64,000 nt of DNA from Orientallactaga sibirica (lineage: Eukaryota > Chordata > Mammalia > Rodentia > Dipodidae), in assembly GCA_036365145.1 (NCBI GenBank), contig JAEOAD010000015.1, positions 8,425,501 to 8,489,500 on the forward strand, in the 5' to 3' direction. Positions within the stretch are counted from its first letter, which is position 1. Each line of letters starts with the position of its first letter. The notes below the pieces were generated by a model. The model was given only the letters and a program-made list of their open reading frames with translations, ran no database searches and was not told the origin of the DNA. The translations under genes and the position numbers were made by a program. Below are positions 22,417 to 34,430 of this stretch, piece by piece.

Positions 22417-23345
22417 TGTATTGAGTTTTCTATTAGCTTTCATTGAAGGCTTCCAGTGGGACTAGGTAATATTGGTGGGGGTCCTTTTGCTTGGTGTCAT
22501 ATATTATTTGCTTTGCATTGGACCCTGCCCATCTCAAGATCAGTTGTATCACTGATACAGCAATAATAGCTCTTGTATAGACTGTGTTGCATGTCCCAGT
22601 CTAATTTTATCATGGTAGGTGTGAGATTTATGATTATTCAGTGGGTTGAGTTTGGTGCAATTGAGCCTGAACAGGGTCTACTTTGTGTTTGCCACCTCCC
22701 AGAAAATCTGGGTAAGACCTTGGGAGGCCTGACTTGCCTGATGTCTAAACTGGGCACTATTCTTCCAGTACTATTAGCTGCCAGGTTTTTAGGATCTGAT
22801 ACTTGTCCTTAAAAAAAAACAAATTATTTATTTGAGAGAGAGAGAGAGAGAATGGGAGCACCAGGGCCTCCAGCCACTGCAAATGAACTCCAGATGCATG
22901 CACCCCCTTGTGCGTCTGGCTCATGTGGGTCCTGGAGAATCGAACCGGAATCCTTTGGCTTTGCAGGCAAACACCTTAACTGCTAAGCCATCTCTCCAGC
23001 CCTGATACTCATCCTTTTCATCAATCTTTCTTCATATACATTTGTTTTTTTGGGGGGTGTGGTGGGTCTTGCAATGTGAGTGAGAGCAGAATCCAGGTTG
23101 GTCTGCTGCTTGCTGCTGACCTTTCCCTGGTATGGTTCCTCCCTTGCAGCCACTATAGAATGACATCTATCCCTGGAGCTCAACCCCAGCTCAGCCCCTT
23201 CTCACAATGGCACCCAGCCCTGCTTATCACTGAGCTTCTCCTGGTTTGTTTGTTCTCTGGCAGCTGCCATAGATTGTGGTTAGGTCCTGGTGCTCAACTC
23301 TGGCATTCGGCCCCATCTCACAATGACCTTATTTATATATTGTTT
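22417..23345 (-). other. Possible L1 5' UTR of the older L1
   Basis: Lies directly upstream (minus sense) of the ORF1 relic and is GC-richer than the flanks (for example 23095-23330), as an L1 5' UTR would be. I cannot align it to a known 5' UTR, and no TSD was found. It is interrupted by a SINE at 22811. The short plus-strand frame at 23076-23396 is not supported as a gene. Confidence 0.35.
22811..23002 (-). mobile_element. B2-type SINE with TSD
   Basis: Short-subfamily body with CCAGGGCCTCCAGCCACTGC, and inverted B box GGAGAATCGAACCGG. The TSD is CTGATACTTGTCCTT (22796-22810) against CTGATACTCATCCTT (23002-23016). Confidence 0.93.
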
Positions 23346-23514
23346 GTACATTTAATTCGAATATTTATTGAATTTTACCAAATTTCATTAGCTTGAAATT
23401 AATGTTTGTTTTTTTTTATAATTTTATTTTTCTCATAGTCTCCATATTATCTGAGCACACTAACATACACTGATTGATTATTAAAAATAAAGCCAGTGTC
23501 TGGATAATGGTAGT

Positions 23515-23862
23515 TGTGGTAGTTTAAATAGATGCCCCCCAATATATTCAGTGTTTTATTAGTTTGTAGTTTGCATATGCATCCACCTGGCTGGAGGCAA
23601 TGTCACCATGAAGATCTTAAGGTGTGGTGAGATTTCAATCTAAAGATATGCAAAGTGTGCCTAACTGGAGTTCCTGAAGTGTGCTGTGCTCTGTGGTTTT
23701 TTTGGTGGTTTTTCTCTCTGTGTTTGGTCCTGTGAAAGCAGGCCAGCTTCTTCTGCCATTATGGAACTTACCCTGGATCTATAAGCTTCATTAATATCCC
23801 TTCCTCCATAACTGTGCCTGGTCTGGAAGTTCATCTCAGTGAACCTGAAGCTGTCTGCTACA
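23515..23862 (+). mobile_element. Solo LTR, MaLR-like, TSD GTAGT/GTAGA
   Basis: Starts TGTGGTAGTTTAAATAGATG and ends CTGTCTGCTACA. Flanks are GTAGT (23510-23514) and GTAGA (23863-23867). Same family as 10788, 50507 and 58694. The AATAAA polyadenylation word present in other copies is altered here (TTCATTAATATCCC). Confidence 0.88.
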
Positions 23863-24000
23863 GTAGAATTTATGTGTAATACCAACATTTTGGAGCTAAG
23901 GTAGTATGATTAAAAGCTCAATGCCATTTTAAGCTATACAGAAAGTTTGAGGTAGGCATGAAATAAATAGCAAGACATGATTTTTAAAAATTCAAAATTT

Positions 24001-24128
24001 GGGGATTAGAGTGATAGGTCAGTCGTTAAGGTGCTTGCCTGTAACCAGTATCCATATAAAGCCAGATGCACAAAATGGCACATGTGTCTGGAGTTTGCAT
24101 GTGCTATAGGTCAATCTTGGTGCACTTC
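24001..24128 (+). mobile_element. 3'-truncated B2-type SINE
   Basis: A diverged head (GTGATAGGTCAGTCGTTAAGG), GCCAGATGCACAAAATGGC and TGTGTCTGGAGTTTGC. It then runs into a B1 with no normal tail. Confidence 0.75.
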
Positions 24129-24338
24129 TCTCTCCATGGTGGTGCATACCTTTAATCTCAGCACACAGGAGGCTGAGGCAGGAGGATTGCTGTGACTTTG
24201 AAGCCAGCCTGAGACTGCATAGTGAAATTAGGGTATGCCTGGCCTGGGCTGGAGTGATATCCTACCTTGAAAAACCAACCAACCAACCAAATAAACAAAA
24301 AACAAAAAAAAAAAACCCAAAAACAAAACAAAAAAAAG
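24129..24338 (+). mobile_element. B1 SINE with complex A-rich tail
   Basis: GGTGGTGCATACCTTTAATC, GGAGGCTGAGGCAGGAGGAT and AGCCAGCCTGAGACTGCATA, followed by an (AACC)n/(AAACA)n tail to 24338. Confidence 0.9.
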
Positions 24339-24345
24339 TGAACCT

Positions 24346-25575
24346 ATTAGAAGAGTTCTCAATATCAATAGCCAAAGATGGAACAATTTGAGCAAATTGG
24401 GTATATTAACTAGTGTTAATTATTGATTGTAGCAATATAAAATAAATATGTATTCATCCATATTGTTATAAATAAAAATTCTATTATTGATAAAATAATA
24501 GTTAAGAAGCAACAAATCTTCTATTCAGGAGATTTGCAAAGAAATTATGAAGATATCCTATCTGCAAAGAGTAGCAACATTACTCTTCACTTTGGAGTTT
24601 GTATAATGACTTTCTTCTAAAGTTTGGAAAGAGGAAAATAAGAGTGAGATTACAGTGGAGAAATCTGACAGACACTATTTCAGCTAACAAGTGACTGAGG
24701 TCAATATCAGGAGTCATAATCATGTTGATTGCCTTTTTCCTTAGCATGATGCTGTGGAAGGAACACTTTGTCTCATTTATGCTTCTCTCTGAAACTATAA
24801 TCCTAGTGTAACCATCAAAAAGAAACATCAGGCAAATACTAATGAAGGGGCAGCCTACAATTTACCTGATGTGGTCAGTGCTGGTCAAATCTATCAAGGC
24901 CATGAAAAATAAGAAATAGTGAGAAAATGGCACAGTCATTTGAAGCTGAAGGAAACATAACAACTAAGTGTGGTGAGACATCTCATATGGGATTTTTAGA
25001 TAGAAAAAAAGCAGGAAAAATTAAATAAGCCTAAATTAATATGGACTTCAGTAAAATGATGGGTCAATATTGGGAATTTAAATCACTATGGTCTTTAATT
25101 AATTGTAATATATCATTATTGTTTTATTAGATTACATGTAGCATGCCTAGGTAAGATATATTAGTCAGATTTTATTTGTTTGGAAAAGATAAACAACCTG
25201 TAAGAAAGAAAGGTTTTAGAATTTTCAGTTTATGATGTCTTGATTTGTATTCTTAGGGCCCATGGAAAGGTAAACATTATGAAGAGGAAGTGGTAGAGTA
25301 AAATTCCTTACTTTATAGTGTCCAGGAAGAGGGATGTGTGTGTGTGTGTGAGAGAGAGAGAGACCAATATTATTATTCTCCCATTTCTCAAAAGCACTAT
25401 CAACTAAGGACCAAGCATATTGAACATTTGGAAGAAATTTAAGATTGAAACTGATTATAAGACATATAGGACCCATCTGTATTGTGCAATTATTCTTCTA
25501 TAAATATATAAATGTCCTAAAACTAACATGTGATAATAAAACTGAAAATAAGCAGGAGAATATATACTGCTGATT
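24346..25575. other. Unique AT-rich DNA, no gene seen
   Basis: Contains a short (TG)n(AG)n run at about 25334-25361 and one short minus-strand frame (24580-24828) without recognisable homology. No RNA gene or clear repeat was seen. Confidence 0.45.
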
Positions 25576-25786
25576 GTTTTGTGTTAGAGAGACAGAGAAA
25601 ACAGGCACACCAGGGTCATCAGCTGCTGCACATGAGCTCCAACCATGTGTGCCCCGCTTGTGTGCATGTGCAACATTGCATGCTTGCATCACTGTGTGTC
25701 TGTCTTACATGAGACCTGGAGAGTTGAACATTAGTTCTTAGACTTCACAAGCAAGTGCCTTAAGTGCTAAGCCATCTCTCTAGCCC
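25576..25786 (-). mobile_element. B2-type SINE, GTGCATGTGCAACATTGCATGC variant
   Basis: Third-variant body (CATGTGCAACATTGCATGC, GACCTGGAGAGTTGAACAT) and inverted 5' end GCTAAGCCATCTCTCTAGCC. The probable TSD is TATACTGCTGATT (25563-25575) against TATACAGTTGATT (25787-25799). Confidence 0.88.
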
Positions 25787-25799
25787 TATACAGTTGATT

Positions 25800-26569
25800 T
25801 TTAAAGACATTTTATTTCAATTCAATTCTGAAACTCTAATTGAGATAAATTACCTTTCAATGTGTTTTATATCAAACATATGCAAACCTCCTAAATGATC
25901 AGTCAATGATTACAAGCTCCCCTGGAACTATTGCATAAAAAGTGGATGGACAGTTTTTAATCTGTAGCATAAGTTCACACCTCTAAAAGAAAGAGCAAAG
26001 TATTTGAAATAATAATTATCCTCCATCATTTATTATAACCTGTGATAGGAACTAGTGCTCTAACTTAGCAGAAACATGAACTTTTATAAATATTGAATGA
26101 TAATTAATCAAAATGAAATACTTTGCTCCAAGACATAAACTTTAGTTCTTTAGAAAATTAATTGAATTTAAAGTAGTATTTTTGTAGGTTTGGGTAAGTG
26201 TTCATTAATACCAGGGGACAATTACAATTGTAAAACTTGCAGAACATTTAGTAGAAATACAGACTCTGAGTTGGTTTAAATCTCTTTTTCAGACTCTTAG
26301 GGAGAGAGATAAAAAGACCTGATCAGGTGTGCTACACAGAATTTAGCATTCTAATTTTTTCCAGAAGCTTAAAATATGAAGCCAAAATTTTTGGTTTTCA
26401 GTCTTGGAAGTGTCCTTTACATGCTGTATGAAATGAGATGATTCTTTAAGTTTTACATTTATTTTTTTGTATTTTACCTGAGGCTGAGTCTGCTATGTAG
26501 ACCTGGATGGACTAGCACTTGCTTTCCACCCCTCCACCCACCGCTGAAGGTTCACCCTTTAAGTATGTC
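25800..26569. other. Unique AT-rich DNA
   Basis: No recognisable gene, exon or repeat. 26470-26569 may belong to the 3' UTR of the adjacent minus-strand L1, but I cannot set the border. Confidence 0.4.
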
Positions 26570-27385
26570 TTTCAGGATATAGGATTTTAGGGTACCATTT
26601 CTATTTGGGCCCAGTCCCCCTCCCACTTCACCATCCCTATTGTCCAGTCCTCGAGATGTTTCTTAGGTATGTCAGCATCTCAGGCAAATTCAGGTTAGGA
26701 GCCACAGATGAGTGAAACCATGCAATGCTTATCTTTCTGTAATTGGATGAGTTCGCTGAAAATGATCTGTTCCAAGTTTGACCATTTTTCTTCAAATTGT
26801 ATTGTGACATTTTTCCTTACTGCTATGTAGAATTCCATTGTGTAGATATACCACATCTTAGTTATTCGTTCATCTAATGATGGACATCTGGGTTGATTCC
26901 AGCTCTTAGCTATTTTGAATTGAGCAGCTATAAACATGGTTGAGCAAACATCTCTGAACTGACACTTGAAGCTTGTAGGGTAAATGCCCAGTAAGGGGAT
27001 AACTGGGTCTGTTGGTACCTCTATGGTCATCCTTTTTAGGAGTTTCCATATTGCTTTCCATGATAGTTATACCAGCTTACATTCCCACCAACAGTGAATG
27101 AGGGTTCCTATTTCTCCACAACCTCGACAGCATTTGTTTTCATTAGATTTTTTAATGTTTGCCATCTTTACTGAGCTAAGGTGGAATCTCATAGTTGTTT
27201 TAATTTTCATTTCCCCGATGGTGAGGGATGTTGAACATTTTCTTAAGTGTGTGTTTGCCATTTGTATTTCTTCCTCTGAGAACTCCCTCTGCAGTTCTCT
27301 GCCCCACTTTTTGAGTGGGTTGACTTTTTATTGTTTAGGTTTTTGAGTTCTTTGTAGATTTTAGAAGTTAGGCCTTATCAAAAAA
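26570..27385 (-). mobile_element. 5'-truncated L1, ORF2 C-terminal relic
   Basis: The minus strand reads [20 protein letters not shown], then [20 protein letters not shown] (the cysteine-rich C-terminal segment of L1 ORF2, 27067-27261). In 26695-27030 it reads VPTDPVIPLLGIYP, FKIAKSWNQPRCPS and MWYIYTMEFY. A frame break separates the two parts. The 3' UTR lies at 26570-26694. Only the last 230 or so ORF2 residues are represented. Confidence 0.88.
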
Positions 27386-27419
27386 GCAATTGCTAGAGGC
27401 CTAATTTCTAGCACTTGCT

Positions 27420-27733
27420 ATTTTGATCAGGCCTTCCTAGAACACAAGGCAGTCCTCTTGACTCTACTTCTCAGTTGCTGGGATTGCAGGTATCTGCCTG
27501 CATACACTTTTGTTGTTTGAGTAAGTATATTATTTATCCCAGGCTGGTCTCAAATTTGTTATGTGGCCAAGAATGACCTTAAACTTCTGAGTCTTTTGTC
27601 TCTACCTGCTGAGTCCTGGGATTATAGATTTGCACCATCACACCCAGTTTTATGTGGTGCTGAGAATTGAACTCAGTGGTTTATTCATGCCAAGGAAGTA
27701 TTCTGCCAAGTAAGCTATATCCTCGCCAAACTT
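27420..27733 (-). mobile_element. B1 fragment plus B4-like SINE
   Basis: 27420-27510 is inverted B1-like (CAGTTGCTGGGATTGCAGG). 27535-27650 is a second inverted B1-type unit (CCAGGCTGGTCTCAAATTTG, GCTGAGTCCTGGGATTATAG). It is followed by an ID-like unit (GTGCTGAGAATTGAACTCAG, then AAGCTATATCCTCGCC). That order is expected for an inverted B4 SINE. Confidence 0.7.
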
Positions 27734-28006
27734 TCAACATTTTAAGTACTGGTTTTTGAAGAAGAAAATGAGGATAACACTGATGTAATACTTCTCTAAG
27801 CATTTTATGATACTTAATGAGGTTTCAGTAATAGGTACTACAAGGTCTTTTAAAAATGCTTTTTAAAAATTGATATAATTATTATTATTATTCCATTAAG
27901 ATTTATCTATTCCAAACTTTAATTTTCATTTTTTAGACTCTAGATGGATATATTAGCAACTAACTATGAATCCAAGACTTTTGGAATTTAAAAATTTATT
28001 TTGTTT

Positions 28007-28210
28007 GGGGCTGGATGGATGGCTTAGTGGTTAAAGTGCTTGCTTGCAAAGCCAAAGGCCTCAGGTTCGATCCCCCAGGACCTACATAAGCCAGATGCAC
28101 AAGGTGATGCATATGTCTGGAGTCATTTGTAGTGGCTGGAGGCCCTGGTGTGTCTATTCTCTCCCCTCTCTCTCTCCCTCTTTTTGTCCAAAAAAATGAA
28201 ATATATTTTA
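28007..28210 (+). mobile_element. B2-type SINE with TSD
   Basis: GGGGCTGGATGGATGGCTTAG head with B box GGTTCGATCCC, short-subfamily body, and CT-rich 3' end. The TSD is AAAATTTATTTTGTTT (27991-28006) against AAAAATTATTTTGTGT (28211-28226). Confidence 0.92.
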
Positions 28211-28226
28211 AAAAATTATTTTGTGT

Positions 28227-29433
28227 ATATATAAAAATTGTAGAGATTGAATGAATAGTTTTAACAACTGCCATTCTTTTCCCTGCTCACCTTCCTCTAG
28301 CTTCTTCCTAATATTTTCTGGGTAATTTGAGTTATTAATCTTCAAAGTATGAGGGCAGGATATATGTTTTTAGATAATCCTGAGCCTTTTGGCACAACTT
28401 TCTAAACATTAAGGAGACATGCAGTATCACAGCTGGCTCAAGTTCTCCATTATCCCCTCACAGAGCAACTCTTTCCCAGTGGCTTTACCACCATTAATTT
28501 CCCTGATTTTTCTTATACTTCTGTGAACAGCCCTTTCCTTCTTCTTCTCCCTTAGATAACAATGCCATTCTGAATTCTGTGTTTAGCATCCTTATTATTC
28601 CCTGGTGCATAAACTTATCAGATAACTTTATCTAATTTCCCAGATTAAGTTTATAGTATACTTACAATCTTCAAATATCTTTCTCTTACCCCTCATCTCT
28701 ATCTTGAATTTCAGACACATGAAGCTAATTATCTACAGATGTTTCTCCCAGAATATCAAATAGGAAGATTAGATTCAAAATATCTAAAGATAAATTCATA
28801 GATATATACTGCCTCTGATTAATTTTCATAGCCTTCATCTCAAATTTCAGTGCATTTCAATCTACAATACAAGCCAGAAATCTGGAAGCTATTAGAAAAA
28901 TTTTTATATATTATATATTTATTTTCTCTTTATATATTTATTTCCAATTGTAAAATCCACACCATGAACTGTTTTCTAAATAGCTATTAAATCTATCCCC
29001 TCTGCATATCTACTTTCTTTATTTGGAGTAGGGTTTCTATTATAGTGTATTTTATCTCTATTTTTAGTCTCTTAGCTGATGACTCTAATTCAGGTCATTC
29101 CCTCATATAAGTCAGCTTTTCTGTAGGTTTCTAAATCATATTCCACTTTTAATATGTAAATTAAAAATTTCTAGACAGCAATCAAAGATCTTCATTTCAC
29201 CTCTTAGAGTCTTCACAGTCTCATTTTTCTTCATTTCCCACATTCTATTTTTATCTTAGCAACTGAAAAAGCCTCTTCATAACTCTGGTTCCAGGCTACA
29301 ACCCTCTATATGTAGGTGTTCTAGAGCATTCAAGATCACATTCAATTTTTACTATTTACAGTTCTTTTAGACAAAGAGTAGATATTATCATCTCAAACAA
29401 TGTTCCCATCATGGCTATGAGAAATTTTTTATT
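28227..29433. other. Unique AT-rich DNA, no gene seen
   Basis: No exon-like block, RNA gene or strong repeat match. Frames here are short. Confidence 0.45.
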
Positions 29434-29670
29434 AGTTATTTTGAGAGAGAGAGAGAGAATGAGAGAGAGGGAGGGAGAGAGAATGAGTGTGCAAGGGTCT
29501 TTAGCCACTATGAACAAATTCCAAACACGTGCACCCTTTTATGTGCACGTGCGACAGTTTACACTTGCATCACTGTGCATGGGCCTATGTGGGACCTGGA
29601 GATTTGAACATGAGTTCTTAGGCTTCACAGGCAAGTAAGTGCCTTAACCGCTAAGCCATGTCTCCAGCCC
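29434..29670 (-). mobile_element. B2-type SINE, third variant
   Basis: Contains GTGCACGTGCGACAG and GACCTGGAGATTTGAACATG, and the inverted 5' end CGCTAAGCCATGTCTCCAGC. The internal AG run is at 29442-29480. Confidence 0.9.
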
Positions 29671-30600
29671 TGATTATTTTTTAAATATTTACTCCCATCC
29701 TTAGATTATAATGCACAGTGCAATTCTACAAAGTACAGTAGAATCCACTTGTGTGAATCCACTCAACAAAATGAAGTTAAGAAATTGAAGTGGTAGGAAA
29801 TTCTCATTGGTAGACATTGCATGAATGGTACTAATACAATCAATAATGTATGTATAGAAATTAGTATTTCATTAATATTACAATATGATCAGTTATGGTT
29901 GTCAAAACAAAATTATTCTATATTTAATAAAAACTCAATTTTCCCTTCAATAGCAGGTTTTTTCAAGATATGATAATACATTAGATTATTTTGCCCTATA
30001 AAACACTTATTTAATTGTATATATATTCATTTTTGCCATGATGTCTTTTCAAATAACTTCTGGTCACTCATGTTGTACCACAAGAAAGTTGTTGTTCAGG
30101 ATGGGGATGCTAATGAACTTTGCAAACATATTCAGCATCTGGCAGACATTCCAAGGTGAAAGCCAAGCAGATGGATAATTTAATATAATCTAAGTAACTT
30201 TGGATCAGATAAAGCAATTGAATTAACCGCACTTTAGCTCAACATACATCAGTTCTCAGCCATTTCTATCATCTCATTCCAATAGGTACTTCTTCAGGAT
30301 GAAAATCAATGCTAATTGAAAGCTCATATGGTGATGTTTATATCTGTAAAATGTTTGCTTAAAGAACATATTAAAACATGTGGGCATGGATATTAGGATT
30401 AGGAAATGGGTTTAATATAGAATAAATCATAATGACCTTAGAGTTGTTATGGATTTAAAATCACAGAGTGTATTGTATTGATTGTACTTACTACATTAAT
30501 TTCAGCTACTTGGATTGTTTTCTCTTAGATCCACTGGTATTTATGGTTGATATCTACTTGCTCACCTATGTGATGATAGTGGTGGGGGTGCTGTGTGTGT

Positions 30601-30632
<32 letters not shown>

Positions 30633-30841
30633 TAGAGAGGACTCAAGCAGTAAGAAACAGGGGAACTAATTTTTATATAGTTTTTCAAGAATTTTATGTT
30701 TCTAGTACTCTACACTTGAAAAATTATATTTTAACTTGAATTTGAAATTTAAGGTTAAAATAAAGCAAGATAATTACTCTCAAGGAATTTAACTTATAAA
30801 TAATGGGAGTAATCTTGGAATTGGTGACTTTTAGCTGTAGG
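29671..30841. other. Unique DNA, possible conserved non-coding block
   Basis: 30040-30350 is of mixed composition and free of lineage SINEs, with words such as GATGGATAATTTAATATAAT. It could be conserved non-coding DNA, but nothing in a single sequence proves that. An AG-rich run is at about 30600-30640. No gene was seen. Confidence 0.4.
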
Positions 30842-31080
30842 AAAAGAACATGGGTATTGTAATTATAAAGATCAGAGTTCAGATTCTGGTGCACTGGCAT
30901 ATCAACTGCATACTATGATGTAGTTTCATTTTCCAGAGTGTCAGGTATCATCAGTAAAATGAAGCTGGTAAAGGCCAACACCTGGTTACTGAGACAACTA
31001 AGTGATACAATGCTTATAGCTCATGCAACAGTATGGTAAGTTGTTTAATGAATAGATATCATTATCTTCAAAGCTTAATA
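30842..31080 (+). mobile_element. MIR SINE (ancient mammalian)
   Basis: The order matches MIR. The opening AATTATAAAGATCAGAGTTC corresponds to the MIR -GACCTGGGTTC- region, followed by a TTTCATTTTCCAGAGTGTCA-like core and GTAAAATGAAGCTGG. Diverged, as expected for its age. Confidence 0.6.
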
Positions 31081-31204
31081 TTGTCTCAACATGTTTTGTA
31101 AGGAGATATGCTGTCAATTAGTAACAACAGAATATGAAAGTGGCAGGTATAATGTGAAATGAAAAAGCATATGGATTTTAAACAAACCTGATAAGGTACA
31201 CATT

Positions 31205-31400
31205 CTATCATTCCTAATTTACTGTGCATTTGAGAAAGTATATTGAATTCTCTATACCTTAGTGTTATTCAATACATAAATTAAGGAAAGTAGTACATCA
31301 TAAGTTGTTGTCCAAGGTATTCATGTATGTTAAGAGTTTGAACAGTGCTTGCAATACAGCAAGTATTATGTAAGTGTTGAAGAAATAAGAGAAATGTAAA
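31205..31400 (+). mobile_element. MIR SINE, 3' half
   Basis: AAATTAAGGAAAGTAGTACATCATA, then GTTGTCCAAGGTATTCATGT and GAACAGTGCTTGCAATACAG with AAGTATTATGTAAGTGTT. This follows the MIR end (GAACAGTGCCTGGCACATAG, CAATAAATGTT). Confidence 0.65.
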
Positions 31401-31429
31401 TCCTAAAACTGTAAATATTCCAGAAAAAA

Positions 31430-32636
31430 ACACAGCAGTAAAGCCCTATGAAGATGGCATGAGTACTGATTTTTTTTATGTAACCCCAAAACATAGACAA
31501 GGAAAAAATAGATATTTATTTCATCAAATTAAAATATTTCTGCAAAGTAGCTATTAATAAGGTGAAAAGACAACCCACAGAATGTGAGAAAATATTTGTA
31601 AACTACATATTGATAAATATCTAAATTAATATTCACACAACTCAATAGAAAGAAGACAAATAACTTGATGAAAAATGTGTAAACAAACAGAATAAACATT
31701 TCTCAAAAGAAGACATAAAATAACAATAGATATGTGTAAGATGGTCAATGTCACTAATCATCAGGATGTTGCAAAGTAACACCACAGTATCACTGCACAG
31801 TTGTCATCAACAAATAAAAGTTAAGTACTGGCAAAGATGTGGAGAAGTAGAAACCATTATATCCCTGGGTTGGATATAAATTCATATAAATTCATACAGA
31901 TATTATGGAAAACAGTGTGAAGGTTTCTCAAATTACTAAATGTTGAAAACTATGTTGCCCCAGCCACCTTATTTCTTGGGACCTATCAGAGAGAATTAGA
32001 ATGGATATCTTTTTAAATGTTTATTATTATTATTATCAACATGTTTTATATAGATGCATCATGTATTGGTACTCTGTTTTCCCTCATCCTTGCTCCCATT
32101 CCATTGGGGACACTATTGCACTGGCATGTACATCATGTCAGGGTATTTGCTTCTGAATAGCATAGACCTCTGGTTGCTCAGACCATGGTTGGCTATTTTC
32201 CCCCAGTACTTCATGTGGTGCTTTCTTGCACTAGACAGGCTGTTTGCGGCCTGGCTTTCTTCTGAATTCCAGCCAGGTCTCTCTGTGCTCTTTGCCAGCA
32301 GCATATGGTATCTTCAGCAATAGGGTCTTAGCTTTTGCCTCAGGCAGATAATAAAGTGCTTTGACAGAAAGCTGTCTTGTAGAATGGCTATGTTTATGAG
32401 GCCCGTGCACTACTGTGTCCATTGCAGCATTGCTCACAACAGCCAAATTATGAAAGCAACCTAAATTTCCGCAAAGGGTGAGTGTTAAGGTAAAATTTGG
32501 TGGTTGTGTACAATGGAATACCAGATTTGTAATAAGAAGGGCAGTCTGTCATTTACAACCATAGAGACAAACATGGATGGTGTAGTTACTGAAATAAGAC
32601 ACCAAAAGCTAAGGACTGGATCTTCTCACTTATATA
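31430..32636 (+). mobile_element. Ancient L1 (L1M-like) 3' part, interrupted
   Basis: Plus-strand text resembles old mammalian L1 ORF2 C-terminal sequence. It includes TTTCTCAAAAGAAGACATA, CACTAATCATCAGG, GCAAAGATGTGGAGAAGTAG and ATTATGGAAAACAGTGTGA. After a minus-strand insertion (32012-32396) it resumes with CATTGCAGCATTGCTCACAA, ACAATGGAATACCAG and CTTCTCACTTATATAAG. It carries no intact frame. It is older than the local L1s, which insert into it. Confidence 0.75.
32012..32396 (-). mobile_element. L1 3' UTR fragment nested in ancient L1
   Basis: Shares blocks with the older L1 3' UTR at 8385-9400 (TCAGCAATAGGGT, CAGGCAGATAATAAAGTGC) and with 51127-51165 (ACATCATGTGTTAGTAC-like). It splits the ancient L1 text, which resumes immediately after. 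The open frames across it are incidental. Confidence 0.65.
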
Positions 32637-34430
32637 AGATAAGTGAGACCATGTGACGCTTATCTTTCTGTGATTGGGTGAGTTCACTAAGAATGATCTG
32701 TTCCAAGTTTGACCATTTTTCTTCAAATTGCTTTGTGTCATTTTTCCTTACTGCTGTGTATAATTCCATTGTGTAGATATACATCTTAGTTCTCCATTCA
32801 TCTAATAATGGACATCTGGGTTGATTCCAGCTCTTAGCTATTATGCATTGAGCAGCTATAAACATGGTTGAGCAAATATCTCTGAAGTGAGGCTTGGAGC
32901 TTTTAGGTTAAATGCCTAGTGAGGGGATAGCTGGGTCTTTTGGTAACTCTATATTCATCCCTCTTAGGAGTCTCCATATTGCTTTCCATAGTGGTTGTAC
33001 CAGCTTACATTCCCACCGATAGTGAATGAGGGTTCCTATTTCTCCACACCCTTGCCAGCATTTGTCATTAGATTTTTTAATGTTTGCTATCCTTGCTGGG
33101 GTAAGGTAGAATCTCATAGTTGTTTTAATTTGCATTTCACTGATGATTATGGATGTTTAACATTTTCTTAAGTGTGTGTTTGCCATTTGTATTTCTTCCT
33201 CTGAGGCCTCCCTGTGCAGTTTTCTGCCCCGTTTTGTGAGTGGGTGGTTTGATTTTTTTATTGTTTAAGTTTTTTGAGTTCTTTGTAGATTTTAGAAATT
33301 AGGCCTCTGTCCAATGTGTATCTGGCAAAAATTTTCTCCCACTCTGTGGGTAATCTGTTGGCTCAGTTTATTGTATGTTTGTTTATGAAAAAGCTTTTCA
33401 GCTTCATGAGATCCCAATGGTTAAGTTTGATTTCCTGAGCTACTGGAGTTTTCTCAGGAAGTATTTTCCCACTCTTATATCATGGAAAGTTCCTCCTACT
33501 TTTTCTTCCACTAGTAGCAGTGTTTCCGGTCTTATATGGAGGTCTTTGCTCCATTTGGACTTGATTTTTGTGCATGGTGAAATGTGTGGGTCGGGTTTCA
33601 TTCTCCTGCAAATGGTTATCCAGTTTGTCCAGCACCATTTGTTGAAGATGCTATCTTTTTTCCAGTCTACATTGTTGGGGCCTTTGTCAAATATCAAGTA
33701 GTTGTAGTTACTTGCCCCAAAGTCCAGATCATTGATTCTGTTCCATTGGTCTATCATCCTGTTTTTATGCCAGTACCATGTTGTTTTTATTACTATGGCT
33801 TTGTAGTATAGCTTAAGATTAGGTATGGTGATGCCTCCAGAGGTATTTCTTTTTCTGAGGATATGCTTGGATATCTGAGGCCTTCTGCCATTCCACATGG
33901 ATTTTTAGATTATTTTTTTCTATCTCTGTGAAGAAACATGTTGGGATATTTATTGGTGTTGCATTAAATCTATGTATCATTTTTGGTAAGATTGCCATTT
34001 TCACAATGTTAATTCTGCCTATCCAGGAGCACGGGAGGTCTTTCCATCTTGTCAAGTCCTTCTCAATTTCTTTCTTGAGTGTTTTTATGTTTGCTTTGTA
34101 AAGGTCTTTCCCCTCCTTGGTTAATGTTATTCCAAAGTATTTTTTTTTTGATGCTATTGAAAATGGGACAATATTGCTTATTTCTTTCTCTGTATCTTTG
34201 TCTTTTGCATATAGAATGGCTACTGATTTCTTTGCATTGACTTTGTATCCTGCTACTTTACTAAAGGAGTTAATCACTTTTAAAAGTTTTGAGATGGAGG
34301 TTCCCAGGTCATTTATATATAGAATCATGTCACCTGCAAATAGGGCTAACTTGACTTCTTCCTTTCCAATTTGTATCCCTTTTATTTTTTTCTCCTGTCT
34401 TATTGCTTGAGTTAGTACTTCCTCTCTGTC
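32637..34430 (-). mobile_element. 5'-truncated L1, ORF2 relic
   Basis: A continuous minus-strand ORF2 segment from the RT active site to the C-terminus. It is truncated at about 34430, where a (CT)n(A)n(TA)n block begins. It sits at the end of the ancient L1 (32636) with almost no 3' UTR. Confidence 0.85.
32640..34345 (-). pseudogene. L1 ORF2 relic, best preserved RT part
   Basis: The minus frame 33819-34328 covers the RT region after the active site. It includes [40 protein letters not shown] and [14 protein letters not shown]. The frame 33440-33898 overlaps it and continues with [20 protein letters not shown] and KDLHIRPETLLLVEEKVGGT. 32908-33135 holds the cysteine-rich segment ([20 protein letters not shown]), and 32626-32865 the end. 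The active-site motif reads FAGD at 34329-34340, where FADD is expected. Frameshifts separate the frames, so it is inactive. Confidence 0.85.
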
